A stretch of 64,000 bases of DNA, taken from NCBI RefSeq assembly GCF_000314005.1, contig NZ_JH980292.1:668517-732516 (forward strand), given 5' to 3'. The DNA comes from Spirulina subsalsa PCC 9445. Lineage in GTDB: Bacteria; Cyanobacteriota; Cyanobacteriia; Cyanobacteriales; Spirulinaceae. The position numbers and the translations under genes are program-made. Positions 1 through 8,146 of the stretch are shown in pieces. The number at the start of each line of letters is the position of its first letter. Positions within the stretch are counted from its first letter, which is position 1. The notes below the pieces were generated by a model, which worked only from the letters and a program-made list of their open reading frames with translations, made no database searches and was not told the origin of the DNA.

Positions 1-72
<72 letters not shown>

Positions 73-241
73 GGCTCTCTAGATGGTTTTGGCTTGAGTT
101 TATTTCCCCTTGCCGAAACTTCTAGGAGGTGTTTTCCTGTTGTTTCTTCTTGACTTGGGGGTGCTAAAATTCTTTCAAACTATTGATTTTTCGAGGTTCA
201 GCGCGTCGGGGCGTTGTGTTCCTCCGTTGTGCGCATTTACC
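73..241 (-). other. Leader of the rRNA operon transcript
   Basis: This is the roughly 165-base stretch between the promoter and the mature 16S 5' end, read on the minus strand. It has no plausible gene. It should be the part of the precursor rRNA that is removed during processing and, in other bacteria, carries antitermination boxes; I could not identify a convincing boxA here. A short open frame on the opposite strand (110-346) is not credible as a gene. Confidence 0.6.
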
Positions 242-270
242 AATATAGCCACTCTCCCCAAGGTTGTCAA
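242..270 (-). promoter_or_regulatory. Sigma70-type promoter of the rRNA operon
   Basis: On the minus strand there is a perfect -35 box TTGACA (265-270) and a -10 box TATATT (242-247) separated by exactly 17 bases. Transcription would start near position 235 and run into the 16S gene. The near-consensus boxes fit a strong housekeeping rRNA promoter. The direction and the distance to the 16S 5' end support the call. Confidence 0.8.
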
Positions 271-370
271 CCCCTTTTTTCAACTTTTTTTTCGTCTGCC
301 TCTCTTCATTCGCTGGAATCACTGCTGGCTAAGGCTTATAGATTAAAAATGTTTTTTTTGATGGGGGGGA

Positions 371-788
371 AGAATTGCTGATGTTCATTCCGATGCCCGG
401 CAAGATATGGTGAAACGGGTAGACCGAGCCTTTGCCTGAAATGATGCGCGATAACGCCCTAGAGGCGGTTAAGGCGACCAAATTCCAGCGCACACCCCGG
501 AAAAAGCCCACATCAGGACTGAGATATGACAAGCGCACCATGACGCTGAGAGGGTATCAGTTGACCCTTTCCTGCATTGACCAGCAATGCAATGTCTGTA
601 AGCACATCAGAAAAACGAATCGCACGAAGTCTCGTTTTCATTGTCGCAACTGTGGCCATCGTGACCATTCCGATGGGAAGGCCGCCAAGAACCATAGAAA
701 GGACGACTACATTCTTTCCACTACCCTAATGGGGACGGTGGAACAGGCAGCAGTCAATCTGCCAGATGTGATAACCCTTGCGGGTTAG
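371..788 (+). pseudogene. tnpB: TnpB-type transposon nuclease remnant
   Basis: This is a decayed TnpB (OrfB) gene of an IS200/IS605-like element. Bases 371-436 translate to a typical TnpB early segment (DMVKRVDRAFA) that stops at 437-439. A second frame from 432 carries a piece resembling the central beta-barrel (LRYDKRTMTLRGYQLTLS) joined directly to the zinc ribbon, with C-x2-C and C-x2-C pairs (CNVCKH and CRNCGH) followed by HSDGKAAKNH. The RuvC-I and RuvC-II core is missing, so there is at least one frameshift and a large internal deletion. It cannot be a working nuclease. The element's end palindrome lies just downstream at 795-827. Confidence 0.78.
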
Positions 789-794
789 TTACAA

Positions 795-827
795 GCCCCA
801 TCCCACAAGTGGAGTGGGGTAGTTGAC
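795..827 (+). repeat. End palindrome of the TnpB element
   Basis: CCCCA (796-800) pairs with TGGGG (815-819) around an inner CCA/TGG stem, and the hairpin is followed by GTAGTTGAC. This is the subterminal hairpin expected at the right end of an IS200/IS605-type element. Nearly the same block (CCCCATCCC..GGTGGGGTAATTGAC) is found at 10907-10936 at the left end of the IsrB element. A related one in reverse orientation lies at 52629-52644. Confidence 0.7.
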
Positions 828-1062
828 ACCTAGGGCTTGCTGAATATGGTTTGGATCTGAGGGACTAGCGGGGTGTGGGGGAATTGAGTATTGATCATTC
901 TTGCCTCATTGCTTCTTGCCTTGCCAGACAAGTAGATTTTCTCAGCAAGTGCTAAATTAGGGTCTGCTGAATAACTGGGCTAGGGAATAGGTAATACTAA
1001 TCAACTCTTGACTCCCGATTCCCGATTACCCAACTCTCGGACCTATTCAGCAAGCCCTAGGT
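828..1062. repeat. MITE-like element with 19-bp inverted repeats
   Basis: The 19-base sequence at 828-846 (ACCTAGGGCTTGCTGAATA) is the exact reverse complement of 1044-1062. The two arms bound about 235 bp with no open frame, the size and form of a miniature inverted-repeat element. Inside are a TTAGGGTCTGCTGAA motif (957-971), which recurs at 39842 after prfA, and a short CCCGATT heptamer run (1015-1028). No clear target duplication is visible. The right arm ends 12 bases before the cutA start, so it may carry the cutA promoter. Confidence 0.6.
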
Positions 1063-1074
1063 TAGGAAAGTTTT

Positions 1075-1389
1075 ATGCCATACGGAATTATTTTAGTAAC
1101 CGCCAGTTCAGAAACAGAAGCCCAAACCATTGCCCGTCATCTTGTAGAAAGCAAACTCGCGGCCTGTGTCAGTTTAACCCCCATTCACTCGATCTACACT
1201 TGGCAGGGAAACATAGAGTCTGAGAAGGAATGGCAACTGGTCATTAAAACGGATTTAGCCTACTATGCTGCCATTGAGGCCAAAGTTCAAGAATTACACT
1301 CCTACGAAGTTCCAGAAATCATTGCCTTACCCATAGTAGAAGGTTCTGCCGCCTATCTGGGCTGGATTGCGGAAAATACTAAGCTATAA
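1075..1389 (+). CDS. cutA: CutA1 divalent-cation tolerance protein
   Basis: This 104-residue protein matches the CutA1 family over its full length. It starts PYGIILVTASSETEAQTIA, then has LVESKLAACVSLTPIHSIYTWQG and the conserved C-terminal block ELHSYEVPEIIALPI. CutA1 forms very stable trimers with a ferredoxin-like fold. It was first linked to copper tolerance, but its true role is unsettled. The start at 1075 is the usual family start and is preceded by TAGGAAAG. The gene stands alone, directly after a MITE-like repeat and divergent from the glycosylase gene's 3' end. Confidence 0.93.
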   Translation: MPYGIILVTASSETEAQTIARHLVESKLAACVSLTPIHSIYTWQGNIESEKEWQLVIKTDLAYYAAIEAKVQELHSYEVPEIIALPIVEGSAAYLGWIAENTKL

Positions 1390-1484
1390 TTCATTGTTAT
1401 TTTTTTGACTTGATTTAAACGACATGGAAGCTGTGTCCCATTTTTAGCTGTCGGTTTAGCATAGCCAAGTCAAAAGATTAAAAA

Positions 1485-2093
1485 TTAGTATTGAACAACA
1501 ACCGGATCAAGACTACGCCAAAGGTACCACGTGGCAACAGTTCGATACGGTTTCCAATGTTGGGCTAGTTTTTCAATTTCGGCTTTACTTGTCCTCCCAT
1601 AATGATGCTGTATAGCCTTGATTAGACCTAAATCAGCTAACGGTAGTATATCGCAACGGTGAAGATGAAAAATTAAAAACATTTCGGATGTCCATTGCCC
1701 AATCCCTTTGATCTTTTTGAGTTGTTTGATAATTGCTTCATCAGTCATGGTTTGCCATTGCTCGGGTATTAAAATTTGTTGTTTTAATGCCTGAGCAATG
1801 TTCGTGATGTAGTGAATCTTTTGTTGTGGGAGTCCGATTTCTCGTAATTCGGCTTCAGTTAAGGACAGAAAATACTCTGGCTCAATAGCAGGGAGTTTAA
1901 GTGTTAGTTTTGCCCATATTCTATTGGCTGCTTTGATGGAGATTTGTTGTCCGACTACGGCTCTTGTTAAGGTGTGGAAAGGATTATTGATATTTGTGAG
2001 AATTTCATCAGGATAAGCGGTAATTAAACTAGACATGACCGAATCTCTATGGGCGAGATATTCAATTGCTTCTTGCCAGTAAGGGGGAGTCAT
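1485..2093 (-). CDS. AlkA-like DNA-3-methyladenine glycosylase (HhH-GPD)
   Basis: This 202-residue protein belongs to the helix-hairpin-helix GPD base-excision repair family and would remove alkylated purines from DNA. It has the family core LTRAVVGQQISIKAA (about residues 42-56), the DNA-binding hairpin LKKIKGIGQWTSEMFLIF (125-142) and a catalytic aspartate in PLADLGL (D154). There is no iron-sulfur cysteine loop, so it is AlkA/MAG-like rather than MutY or Nth. It lacks the N-terminal domain of E. coli AlkA, as the short bacterial and yeast MAG forms do. The ATG start at 2093 fits the family. Confidence 0.88.
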   Translation of the reverse strand: MTPPYWQEAIEYLAHRDSVMSSLITAYPDEILTNINNPFHTLTRAVVGQQISIKAANRIWAKLTLKLPAIEPEYFLSLTEAELREIGLPQQKIHYITNIAQALKQQILIPEQWQTMTDEAIIKQLKKIKGIGQWTSEMFLIFHLHRCDILPLADLGLIKAIQHHYGRTSKAEIEKLAQHWKPYRTVATWYLWRSLDPVVVQY

Positions 2094-2133
2094 AAATGAA
2101 TTGATAAGGTCTTGGGTCTATGTTAATAGTAGA

Positions 2134-2553
2134 TTAGCGGTTTATCATCCAGTCAGATAGACAATTTTCAGGTACATTCGCAGGGTTACTAGCACAGTTT
2201 ACAAACGGGATAGAATTTACTAGGAAAAGATTAGAATATCTTTGAGTGATTCTAAACTGGGACTCATGAATTACACCCCAAACTGTACCGGGTTTATCAG
2301 GAGAGCTACAAACGTCTGTAAGATACCAGCCGTTAAAACGACCTTGATAAAAGGCTCTGGCTAGCAGAAAAATTTCTTGTCGCTGTCTGACTTGACAAAT
2401 AACATTGCCGTTTGGAACTTGTCGAACATTACTCGGTGGGTCATAAACATAGGCTGATGCTCCCACAGCCGCTTGAGTGGGTGAAATTTGAGTAATGATT
2501 GAGCCGAATACAAGACTTAAAAAACTGATTGAGTGAATGATTTTTTGCTTCAT
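2134..2553 (-). CDS. Secreted SH3-like domain protein
   Basis: The 139-residue product has a clear signal peptide: lysines, then a hydrophobic run, then a cut after TQA at about residue 28. The mature part begins with a pattern seen in bacterial SH3 domains (SNVRQVPNGNVICQV, where the asparagine-valine-arginine and glycine are the usual first strand and turn) and has four cysteines that could form disulfides. Its role is unknown; such domains often bind peptidoglycan or other envelope partners. It lies in the same direction as the glycosylase gene, 40 bases upstream of it. Confidence 0.6.
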   Translation of the reverse strand: MKQKIIHSISFLSLVFGSIITQISPTQAAVGASAYVYDPPSNVRQVPNGNVICQVRQRQEIFLLARAFYQGRFNGWYLTDVCSSPDKPGTVWGVIHESQFRITQRYSNLFLVNSIPFVNCASNPANVPENCLSDWMINR

Positions 2554-2658
2554 CGTTCGAGAATAGAATAAAAAGATAACCCAATGGTAGCACTTTTATT
2601 TAAAGCATAAAAGGGAATTCAATGAATATTAAATAATTGCTACTGTTGGGCGGGGAAT

Positions 2659-2692
2659 TGTTGGGTTTCGCTTTCGCTCCACCCAACCTACG
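2659..2692. repeat. Dispersed palindromic repeat (TTGGGT..ACCCAACCTACGG)
   Basis: An imperfect palindrome with TTGGGT (2661-2666) pairing with ACCCAA (2681-2686) around a TTCGCTTTCGCTCC loop, followed by CCTACGG. A second copy with a different loop lies at 19851-19884, and a decayed one near 20597-20612. Similar intergenic repeats are common in cyanobacteria. No function can be read from the sequence. Confidence 0.55.
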
Positions 2693-2726
2693 GATGGTTT
2701 TATGAATTGCCCCTAGCTTAATCTGT

Positions 2727-3014
2727 TTAGGAGTCGATTTGCACTTTGTTTTTATAAAAGGCGACGTATCCTTCAATATGTTTTGCCCTTTCTTTTGTTT
2801 GGGGATAATACCAAGCCGCATCTTTGATGGTTTTGTCGCCTACGGTGACATTGTAATAACTGGCTTGTCCTTTCCAAGAACAAACTGTGTGAGTATTACT
2901 ATCACTAAAATATTCACTTTTCAACGCATCAGGAGGGAAATAATAATTTCCCTCGACGACTTCACAGTTATTGCTTTCTGCCAGGAGAACGCCGTTTAAG
3001 GTTACTTTAGCCAT
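2727..3014 (-). CDS. DUF427 family protein
   Basis: A 95-residue protein with the full DUF427 pattern: a start like NGVLLAESNNCEVVEGNYYF, then the central TVCSWKGQASYYNV and the closing block AAWYYP..HIEGYVAFY. The family is a small soluble beta-barrel found widely in bacteria and fungi, and its biochemical role is not established. The single gene is read on the minus strand and separated from its neighbours. The start at 3014 matches the family start. Confidence 0.88.
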   Translation of the reverse strand: MAKVTLNGVLLAESNNCEVVEGNYYFPPDALKSEYFSDSNTHTVCSWKGQASYYNVTVGDKTIKDAAWYYPQTKERAKHIEGYVAFYKNKVQIDS

Positions 3015-3097
3015 AGTTAAACTGGGGTTATAAAATCACCCTATTATAGAGGGTTTTGGACTCAGTAACCTATCCCCCAAAAGAGGGAAAGAAACGG

Positions 3098-4120
3098 TTA
3101 GTTATAACGCAATTGAAAGCGGTGGGTAATGTTCATGGTGTCTCTGGTATAACATTCGGGAAAGGGTCTGAATTGACGTTGTAAGGTCTGGACATGGGCG
3201 ATCGCAGATTGATCCAAAGGAGCAAAACCACTAGACTCTAACACCTGCATATTGCTCACTCGGCCATCTCGATGGAGATCATAACTTAAGCGCGTGACCC
3301 AAATCCCGCGACTGGGAGGACGGGGGGGATTCCAACTCTGGGCTAAGGTATTCTGTAAATCCCGTTTGTACGTCTCGACGATATTGGAACAGACGCGGGA
3401 AATGAGATCAGAACTGATGGAGGGAGAGGTGGGAGGAGTTGAAGAAGTTGGAGGAGTGGAAGACGCAGGAGGACGCGCTAGGGTGTCGCGAGTGTCGGTC
3501 ATGGGAAGGGGAATATTAAACCCTTCAAACATGGGTCCGGTGAGCAGTTGACCTAATTCGCGGGGGGTCATCATTTCGAGTTCAGTCAGGGTGCCACTGG
3601 GAGTCACTCCGACTTTTTGCCAGGCTCTGACACGCACGGGAGGGAGATCGGGATTTTCGACGTTGAATAAATCGACTTCTCCTTGGAGGACGCGCACTTG
3701 TCCCCTTTCTTGATCATCTACTTCGAGGGTGTAGAGTGTTCCCCGTGTGACGGCGACAATGGAGCCCACACACCCCCGCACTCCGCCGGAAACAACGGCC
3801 TGGCCCCGTCGTAGTTGGACGCAACGACTCCCTACGATAAAGGAGGCATTACGACCTAGGCGGATCATGGCCTGATTGTTGAATCTTAACCCGGCTCGGG
3901 CTTGTTCGGTGCGGACTTGTTGACCGAGTTGGGCGGTGGTGTTGACTCGGGCGATACGGTCTTGAATAAAAACGCGATCGCTATCTAAAATTTCGATAAT
4001 CGTTGCTTGTGTAATAGTCTGCGCCATCCCCGGCAGTTTCGGGATAGCTAAAAACAGGATGATTAGGCAAGTTGTCACCCCAAGGAATAATAGTGAGGGA
4101 AAACGAAATCGGGAAAACAT
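3098..4120 (-). CDS. FecR-domain protein with a TonB-like C-terminal domain
   Basis: The 340-residue product has an N-terminal membrane or signal segment (about residues 8-33), a FecR domain (about 36-190), a Thr/Pro/Ser-rich linker (about 215-235) and a C-terminal domain like the TonB C-terminus (RLSYDLHRDGRVSNMQVLES, then ALDQSAIAHVQ-type helix). FecR domains sense or relay iron-siderophore signals in the periplasm. TonB C-terminal domains contact outer-membrane receptors. No sigma factor gene is adjacent. It is the third of three tandem FecR paralogs (4326-5534 and 5565-6254), which share the cysteine pair in GSRC..GCVGS. Confidence 0.72.
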   Translation of the reverse strand: MFSRFRFPSLLFLGVTTCLIILFLAIPKLPGMAQTITQATIIEILDSDRVFIQDRIARVNTTAQLGQQVRTEQARAGLRFNNQAMIRLGRNASFIVGSRCVQLRRGQAVVSGGVRGCVGSIVAVTRGTLYTLEVDDQERGQVRVLQGEVDLFNVENPDLPPVRVRAWQKVGVTPSGTLTELEMMTPRELGQLLTGPMFEGFNIPLPMTDTRDTLARPPASSTPPTSSTPPTSPSISSDLISRVCSNIVETYKRDLQNTLAQSWNPPRPPSRGIWVTRLSYDLHRDGRVSNMQVLESSGFAPLDQSAIAHVQTLQRQFRPFPECYTRDTMNITHRFQLRYN

Positions 4121-4325
4121 AAGCTTAGTGGTTTATTAATGGTTTTTTAGGGCTTCATTTTGCTGAGTTTCAAGGGTCTATTGCCATCCCATCGGAGTGG
4201 TAATATTTGGGCAAATTTAGCCCATATCCTAGGAAAATTTTACAAATGCTCTCTACCACAACCTATTTAGGATTATTCTATATCTCCCATTAGTTCTGAC
4301 TCTAGTTTAACCAGATTTAACGAGA

Positions 4326-5534
4326 TTAACGGTCAGGAAGAGGCCCGAGAATAAAAGCACCGGGGAATCGATCCCCCCCTTTGGGTTGTTGGTTATTCAC
4401 CCCAAAAACTCGCACTTGAAACACTTGTCCATCCTGTCCAATGACCGTTAGGATGGCATCATTACCACTCAGACCAAACGTTACATTTTGAGCAGGGACA
4501 CCATTAATTAAAGCTCCGGTTTGCGTGGCATTGGGACTGATTACGATGCCGTTCATTTCAATCGGTGAAGAAAGATTAACTTGTGTGGGCTGATTGCCTC
4601 GTTGTGTGGTAATAGTCACGTTAATTCTACCACTATCATCCTGAAATGTGCCACTATCTCGGAATAATTGATTACCGATGCCTGTCCCATATTCTTTGAC
4701 GGTAAATGAGCCTGTAATAATTGTGGAAGTATTGCCGATTTCTGAGAGAAATTCTGCATCGGTCAATGAAAAACGAGGATTAAGACGGCGGCGAGTTTGA
4801 CGGTTTGATAAATGACCTAATGGGTTAGTGACACCATTAATGGCTTGACGGATAAAGTTAGGCGTAAATCCCCGATCAGAGAGTGGTCGAATGATATTTT
4901 CAAAATTAGGTAAAGGAATGCGAAATCCTCGGAACAGTTGCCCTCGGAGTAAGTTGTTAAATTGATTGGAACTAATGCGCTCAATTGTCCCTAAAATTCC
5001 ATCGGCAAACACTTTAATTTGATTTCCTGCTTCAAGAATTTGACCTTCTTCATCATCGAGATCCTCTAAATCCTGTTCACTTTCAACTACTTGAACTATT
5101 CCTTCTAATACTTGAATAGTACTTTCTTCCGTTTCTTCTTCAATTTCCATGACGTAGATTGTTCCTCGGGTAATGGCCACCACTGACCCTACACAGCCTT
5201 GAGCATTGCCGGAGATAACCACTTGTCCTCGTTGTAACTGGACGCAACGACTCCCGATGATAAATGATGAATTACGACCTAAACGGAGGACGGCATTATT
5301 ATCAAATCTCAAACTTACTCTTGCTTGTCCGGTGCGGATTTGTTGACCTTGACGCGCTAGGGCGTTAACTCGGACTCTCTGGTTTTGAATAAAGACTTGA
5401 TCACTGTCTAAGATTTCAACAATTCTGGCTTGAGTAATGGGTTGTGAGAGGGTTTTAATGGGCAATGCACTAAGGGTTATTGCAAAAATAAACCCGAGTA
5501 CAATATAGCCTGGTTTGGGAATAGCTTTAGTCAT
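4326..5534 (-). CDS. FecR-domain protein, paralog 2
   Basis: The 402-residue protein begins with a hydrophobic signal or anchor segment (about residues 10-28). A FecR domain follows that is closely similar to its two neighbours (QARIVEILDSDQVFIQNQ, LRLGRNSSFIIGSRC, GCVGSVVAITRGTIYV). The C-terminal ~170 residues are beta-rich and low in charge and match nothing I recognise. An acidic patch (EQDLEDLDDEEGQ) sits near residue 160. It ends 205 bases before the start of the FecR-TonB gene and begins 30 bases after the stop of paralog 3, so the genes are probably cotranscribed. It is likely periplasmic and its ligand is unknown. Confidence 0.68.
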   Translation of the reverse strand: MTKAIPKPGYIVLGFIFAITLSALPIKTLSQPITQARIVEILDSDQVFIQNQRVRVNALARQGQQIRTGQARVSLRFDNNAVLRLGRNSSFIIGSRCVQLQRGQVVISGNAQGCVGSVVAITRGTIYVMEIEEETEESTIQVLEGIVQVVESEQDLEDLDDEEGQILEAGNQIKVFADGILGTIERISSNQFNNLLRGQLFRGFRIPLPNFENIIRPLSDRGFTPNFIRQAINGVTNPLGHLSNRQTRRRLNPRFSLTDAEFLSEIGNTSTIITGSFTVKEYGTGIGNQLFRDSGTFQDDSGRINVTITTQRGNQPTQVNLSSPIEMNGIVISPNATQTGALINGVPAQNVTFGLSGNDAILTVIGQDGQVFQVRVFGVNNQQPKGGDRFPGAFILGPLPDR

Positions 5535-5564
5535 AATCAGCGAAGACTTAGGGATAGAAATTGC

Positions 5565-6254
5565 TTAACGGGAAGGAAACGGGAATCTCGGTAATCTGGG
5601 AGAACGAGGAACTGAGGGAGGTTTTATGATATTATGAAGATTGGGAATGGGGATGCGAAATCCTTGAAAAAGTTGCCCTTGTAGGAGACGAGTTAGATCA
5701 GAGGCTGTAAGCTGTTCGATAATTCCTAAAAGACCACTAGGCAAAACTTTAATTTGATAACCTGCTTCGATGATTTGAGTTTCTGTATCAGGCTCTTCTG
5801 TATCGCTAACTTCTACAGCACCCTCTAGGACTTGAATTTTTCCTTCTCCCGTTTCTTCGTCCAGTTCAAGGACATATATTGTGCCTCGGGTAACAGCAAC
5901 TATTGAGCCAATACAGCCTCGTTGACTCCCTGAAATGAGTAGTTGTCCTTGTTGGAGTTTAATGCAACGACTGCCGACGATAAAGGAGGAGTTGTTCCCT
6001 AAACGAATGACAGCATTATTAATGAATTTTAAACCTGCTCTAGCTTGTTCTGTACGGATCTGTTGGCCTTGTTCAGCTATACTATTAACGCCGACTTTTT
6101 GATTCTGAATAAAAACTTGATCACCATCTAATATTTCAGCAATGGTGGCTTGCGTGACTATTTGTGAGAAGGTTATTAAAGGAAATAGACTGAGGGTTAA
6201 GACTAGAACTAATCCCAGGAGACTATAGCGGAAAAGATGGAGTATGTTTGACAT
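5565..6254 (-). CDS. FecR-domain protein, paralog 1 (short form)
   Basis: The shortest of the three tandem FecR proteins, 229 residues. It has an N-terminal hydrophobic segment (about residues 8-29), then the shared FecR core (QATIAEILDGDQVFIQNQ, IRLGNNSSFIVGSRC, GCIGSIVAVTRGTIYVLEL) and a short proline/arginine-rich tail in place of the C-terminal domains of its paralogs. It is the promoter-proximal member of the cluster, which follows the iron-type porin gene at 6394-7944 on the same strand. The order suggests serial duplication with different C-terminal additions. Confidence 0.68.
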   Translation of the reverse strand: MSNILHLFRYSLLGLVLVLTLSLFPLITFSQIVTQATIAEILDGDQVFIQNQKVGVNSIAEQGQQIRTEQARAGLKFINNAVIRLGNNSSFIVGSRCIKLQQGQLLISGSQRGCIGSIVAVTRGTIYVLELDEETGEGKIQVLEGAVEVSDTEEPDTETQIIEAGYQIKVLPSGLLGIIEQLTASDLTRLLQGQLFQGFRIPIPNLHNIIKPPSVPRSPRLPRFPFPSR

Positions 6255-6393
6255 AAAATTTAAGGAGTAAATGGGGACATAGAAGAAGTTTTAGTGGCTA
6301 AATTGGAGGATAAATCTAGCTATTTCTAGGTTAGGTCAGGAAAAATGCAAAACCTAAACAATCACGGTAAGATTAGAGCCAGCCTAGCGGAAT

Positions 6394-7944
6394 TTAAAAC
6401 TGAAAACTAGCGCGAACTGTGCCGATCCAAAAGGTGTTATTGTTGGAAATATGACCGGGATCTGTGACTAAGAAGATTCCGGGACTGAGGGAAAGGCGAT
6501 CGCTAACTCTCCAGCGATAGAACGTTTCAAGGTGGAAAGATGTTCCCTGATCCCGTCGTTCAATAGTCCCTCCGACCAACAGCTTAGGGGGAATTCCGGC
6601 CACAATCCCCCAATAGTCTCCCATGCGTCCAAAGGGGTCTTCAATGCCCAGAGAAAGGGTTCCTGTGGCACTTAGGGCAAAGGCAGGAGAGACAAGAGAA
6701 CGAGTATAGGTCATCCCGCCCCATGCTGCTAAAATGATGTTATCGGTGAGATAGGTTTGTAATGTAGCCCCGAGGCCATGAATTTGGGCGGGTTCTAAAA
6801 AAGTCCCCGAGGTGTCTGCATTAAAGCTTCCGGTAAAGGTATCTAAACGACCATCTTGGCTGTAGGCGTTAATATAAGTGAGTCCTGCAACCGTGCGATC
6901 GCCTGGTGCCACCAACACCTGCACCCCTAAAGCACTGTGACTAGCATTAAAAACCCCACCCTCTGCACTATTGCGCATTCCGTAAGCGGTTTGTAGACGC
7001 ACCTGATCACTAACTAACCAGTCTAACCCAACGCCACTGTTTAGCGCCCCCAGTTGAAACAAGGGATTTTGCGCCCCAAATCGAGAAACTGCACCCCCTC
7101 CTGTCTCCCCATGAGGTGTATTAGGGGTTAACACATCCCCCAAACTAAACCCCAGAGGTTTAAAAGTCAAAACCATCCGATCCTTAAAGGCAACGGTGCG
7201 ATATTCCAAGGTATCGAGGGAAAATTGATCCTCTGCTCCGCTTTGACTATTGAGCAGAGCCATATAACTATTCAAAGCCCTAGGATTGGCAAAACCAAAA
7301 TCATTAAAATTCCCTGTTGTTAACCCCAGTAATAAACGATCTTTGCCGTGAAAAGAAGTCGCTAGGGCTAACTGAGTTTGGTGGGTGAACAGAATCCCCG
7401 TTTCTCCCCTCCCCGGTGGTCGCCCTCCCGTCGCCCCAGACAGCGCGAACACCACCTGACCCCCAAAGATAACCGTTGTAGAGAAAGACTGGTCTTCTAG
7501 AGTCCGTAAACGCCCTTCTAGAGTGTGTATAAAGGTGGCTATATCCTCCAATTCTTCTACAAATTCCTGACGCAATCGTTCCACCGTGAGGAATTCTTCT
7601 CCTTGAAGGGGGGGCAATTGACTGAAACAAGCGGAGAGACTGGCGGCAAATTCATAACGAGTTAGGGGGCGCTCTCCCCGAAATGTGCCGTCGGGGTATC
7701 CTTGCAAGCAGTTATAGCGCTCTGTTAAGCTTTGTAACGCTTCCACCGCCCAATCCGTCGGGGCAACGTCCCGCAGTTGAAAAACGGGGGTAATTTTGCG
7801 CATAGCGGCGGGAGGAGCGAGTTCTATTTCTTTTTGATTTAGGGGAGTTTGGGGGGATAGATTCCCCATTGTGTTAGCTTGTACCGTTGTGGTATTCAAG
7901 ACACACCCGAGTAAAGCCAGCCATCCCCATTGCTGTTGTCTCAT
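6394..7944 (-). CDS. SLH-domain outer-membrane porin, iron uptake porin type
   Basis: The 516-residue product has a signal peptide cut near residue 23 (VQA). An S-layer-homology segment follows (FQLRDVAPTDWAVEALQSL.., YPDGTFRGERPLTRYEFAA, about 55-110), then a coiled coil (about 120-150) and a long beta-barrel of the cyanobacterial OprB/Som type ending in FQF. The terminal phenylalanine is the usual outer-membrane insertion signal. Members of this family (for example Slr1841) are major porins, and some are needed for inorganic iron uptake. It is the first gene of a same-strand run with three FecR-domain genes, which suggests a shared envelope function. Confidence 0.88.
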   Translation of the reverse strand: MRQQQWGWLALLGCVLNTTTVQANTMGNLSPQTPLNQKEIELAPPAAMRKITPVFQLRDVAPTDWAVEALQSLTERYNCLQGYPDGTFRGERPLTRYEFAASLSACFSQLPPLQGEEFLTVERLRQEFVEELEDIATFIHTLEGRLRTLEDQSFSTTVIFGGQVVFALSGATGGRPPGRGETGILFTHQTQLALATSFHGKDRLLLGLTTGNFNDFGFANPRALNSYMALLNSQSGAEDQFSLDTLEYRTVAFKDRMVLTFKPLGFSLGDVLTPNTPHGETGGGAVSRFGAQNPLFQLGALNSGVGLDWLVSDQVRLQTAYGMRNSAEGGVFNASHSALGVQVLVAPGDRTVAGLTYINAYSQDGRLDTFTGSFNADTSGTFLEPAQIHGLGATLQTYLTDNIILAAWGGMTYTRSLVSPAFALSATGTLSLGIEDPFGRMGDYWGIVAGIPPKLLVGGTIERRDQGTSFHLETFYRWRVSDRLSLSPGIFLVTDPGHISNNNTFWIGTVRASFQF

Positions 7945-8095
7945 GTTGCCATTTTCCCAAAAGACCTATTATTTTCTGGCACCCTTCTGTTCTTTGTCGC
8001 ACAGATTTTTCTTTTGAGCAAATGGTTTGGGAGTCGGGAGGGGGAGCAGGGAGAGTTGAGAACTTTTGCCTCTTGCCTATTGTCTATTCCCCGAT

Positions 8096-8125
8096 AAAAA
8101 AGGACGCAAAATTTTTGCGTCCTTT
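8096..8125 (-). terminator. Rho-independent terminator after pntB
   Basis: On the minus strand AAAGGACGCAAAAA pairs with TTTTGCGTCCTTT and is followed by a T run (TTTTTT to about 8095). It begins 22 bases after the pntB stop codon. The stem is long and the T tract is present, so this is a good intrinsic terminator for the pnt operon. Confidence 0.82.
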
Positions 8126-8146
8126 CCATTGCATATGGGCAAATCC

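Noticed and set aside
110-346. Open frame opposite the rRNA promoter and leader
   Set aside because: It lies over a near-consensus rRNA promoter read in the other direction, has a low-complexity phenylalanine/leucine-rich product and no ribosome-binding site.
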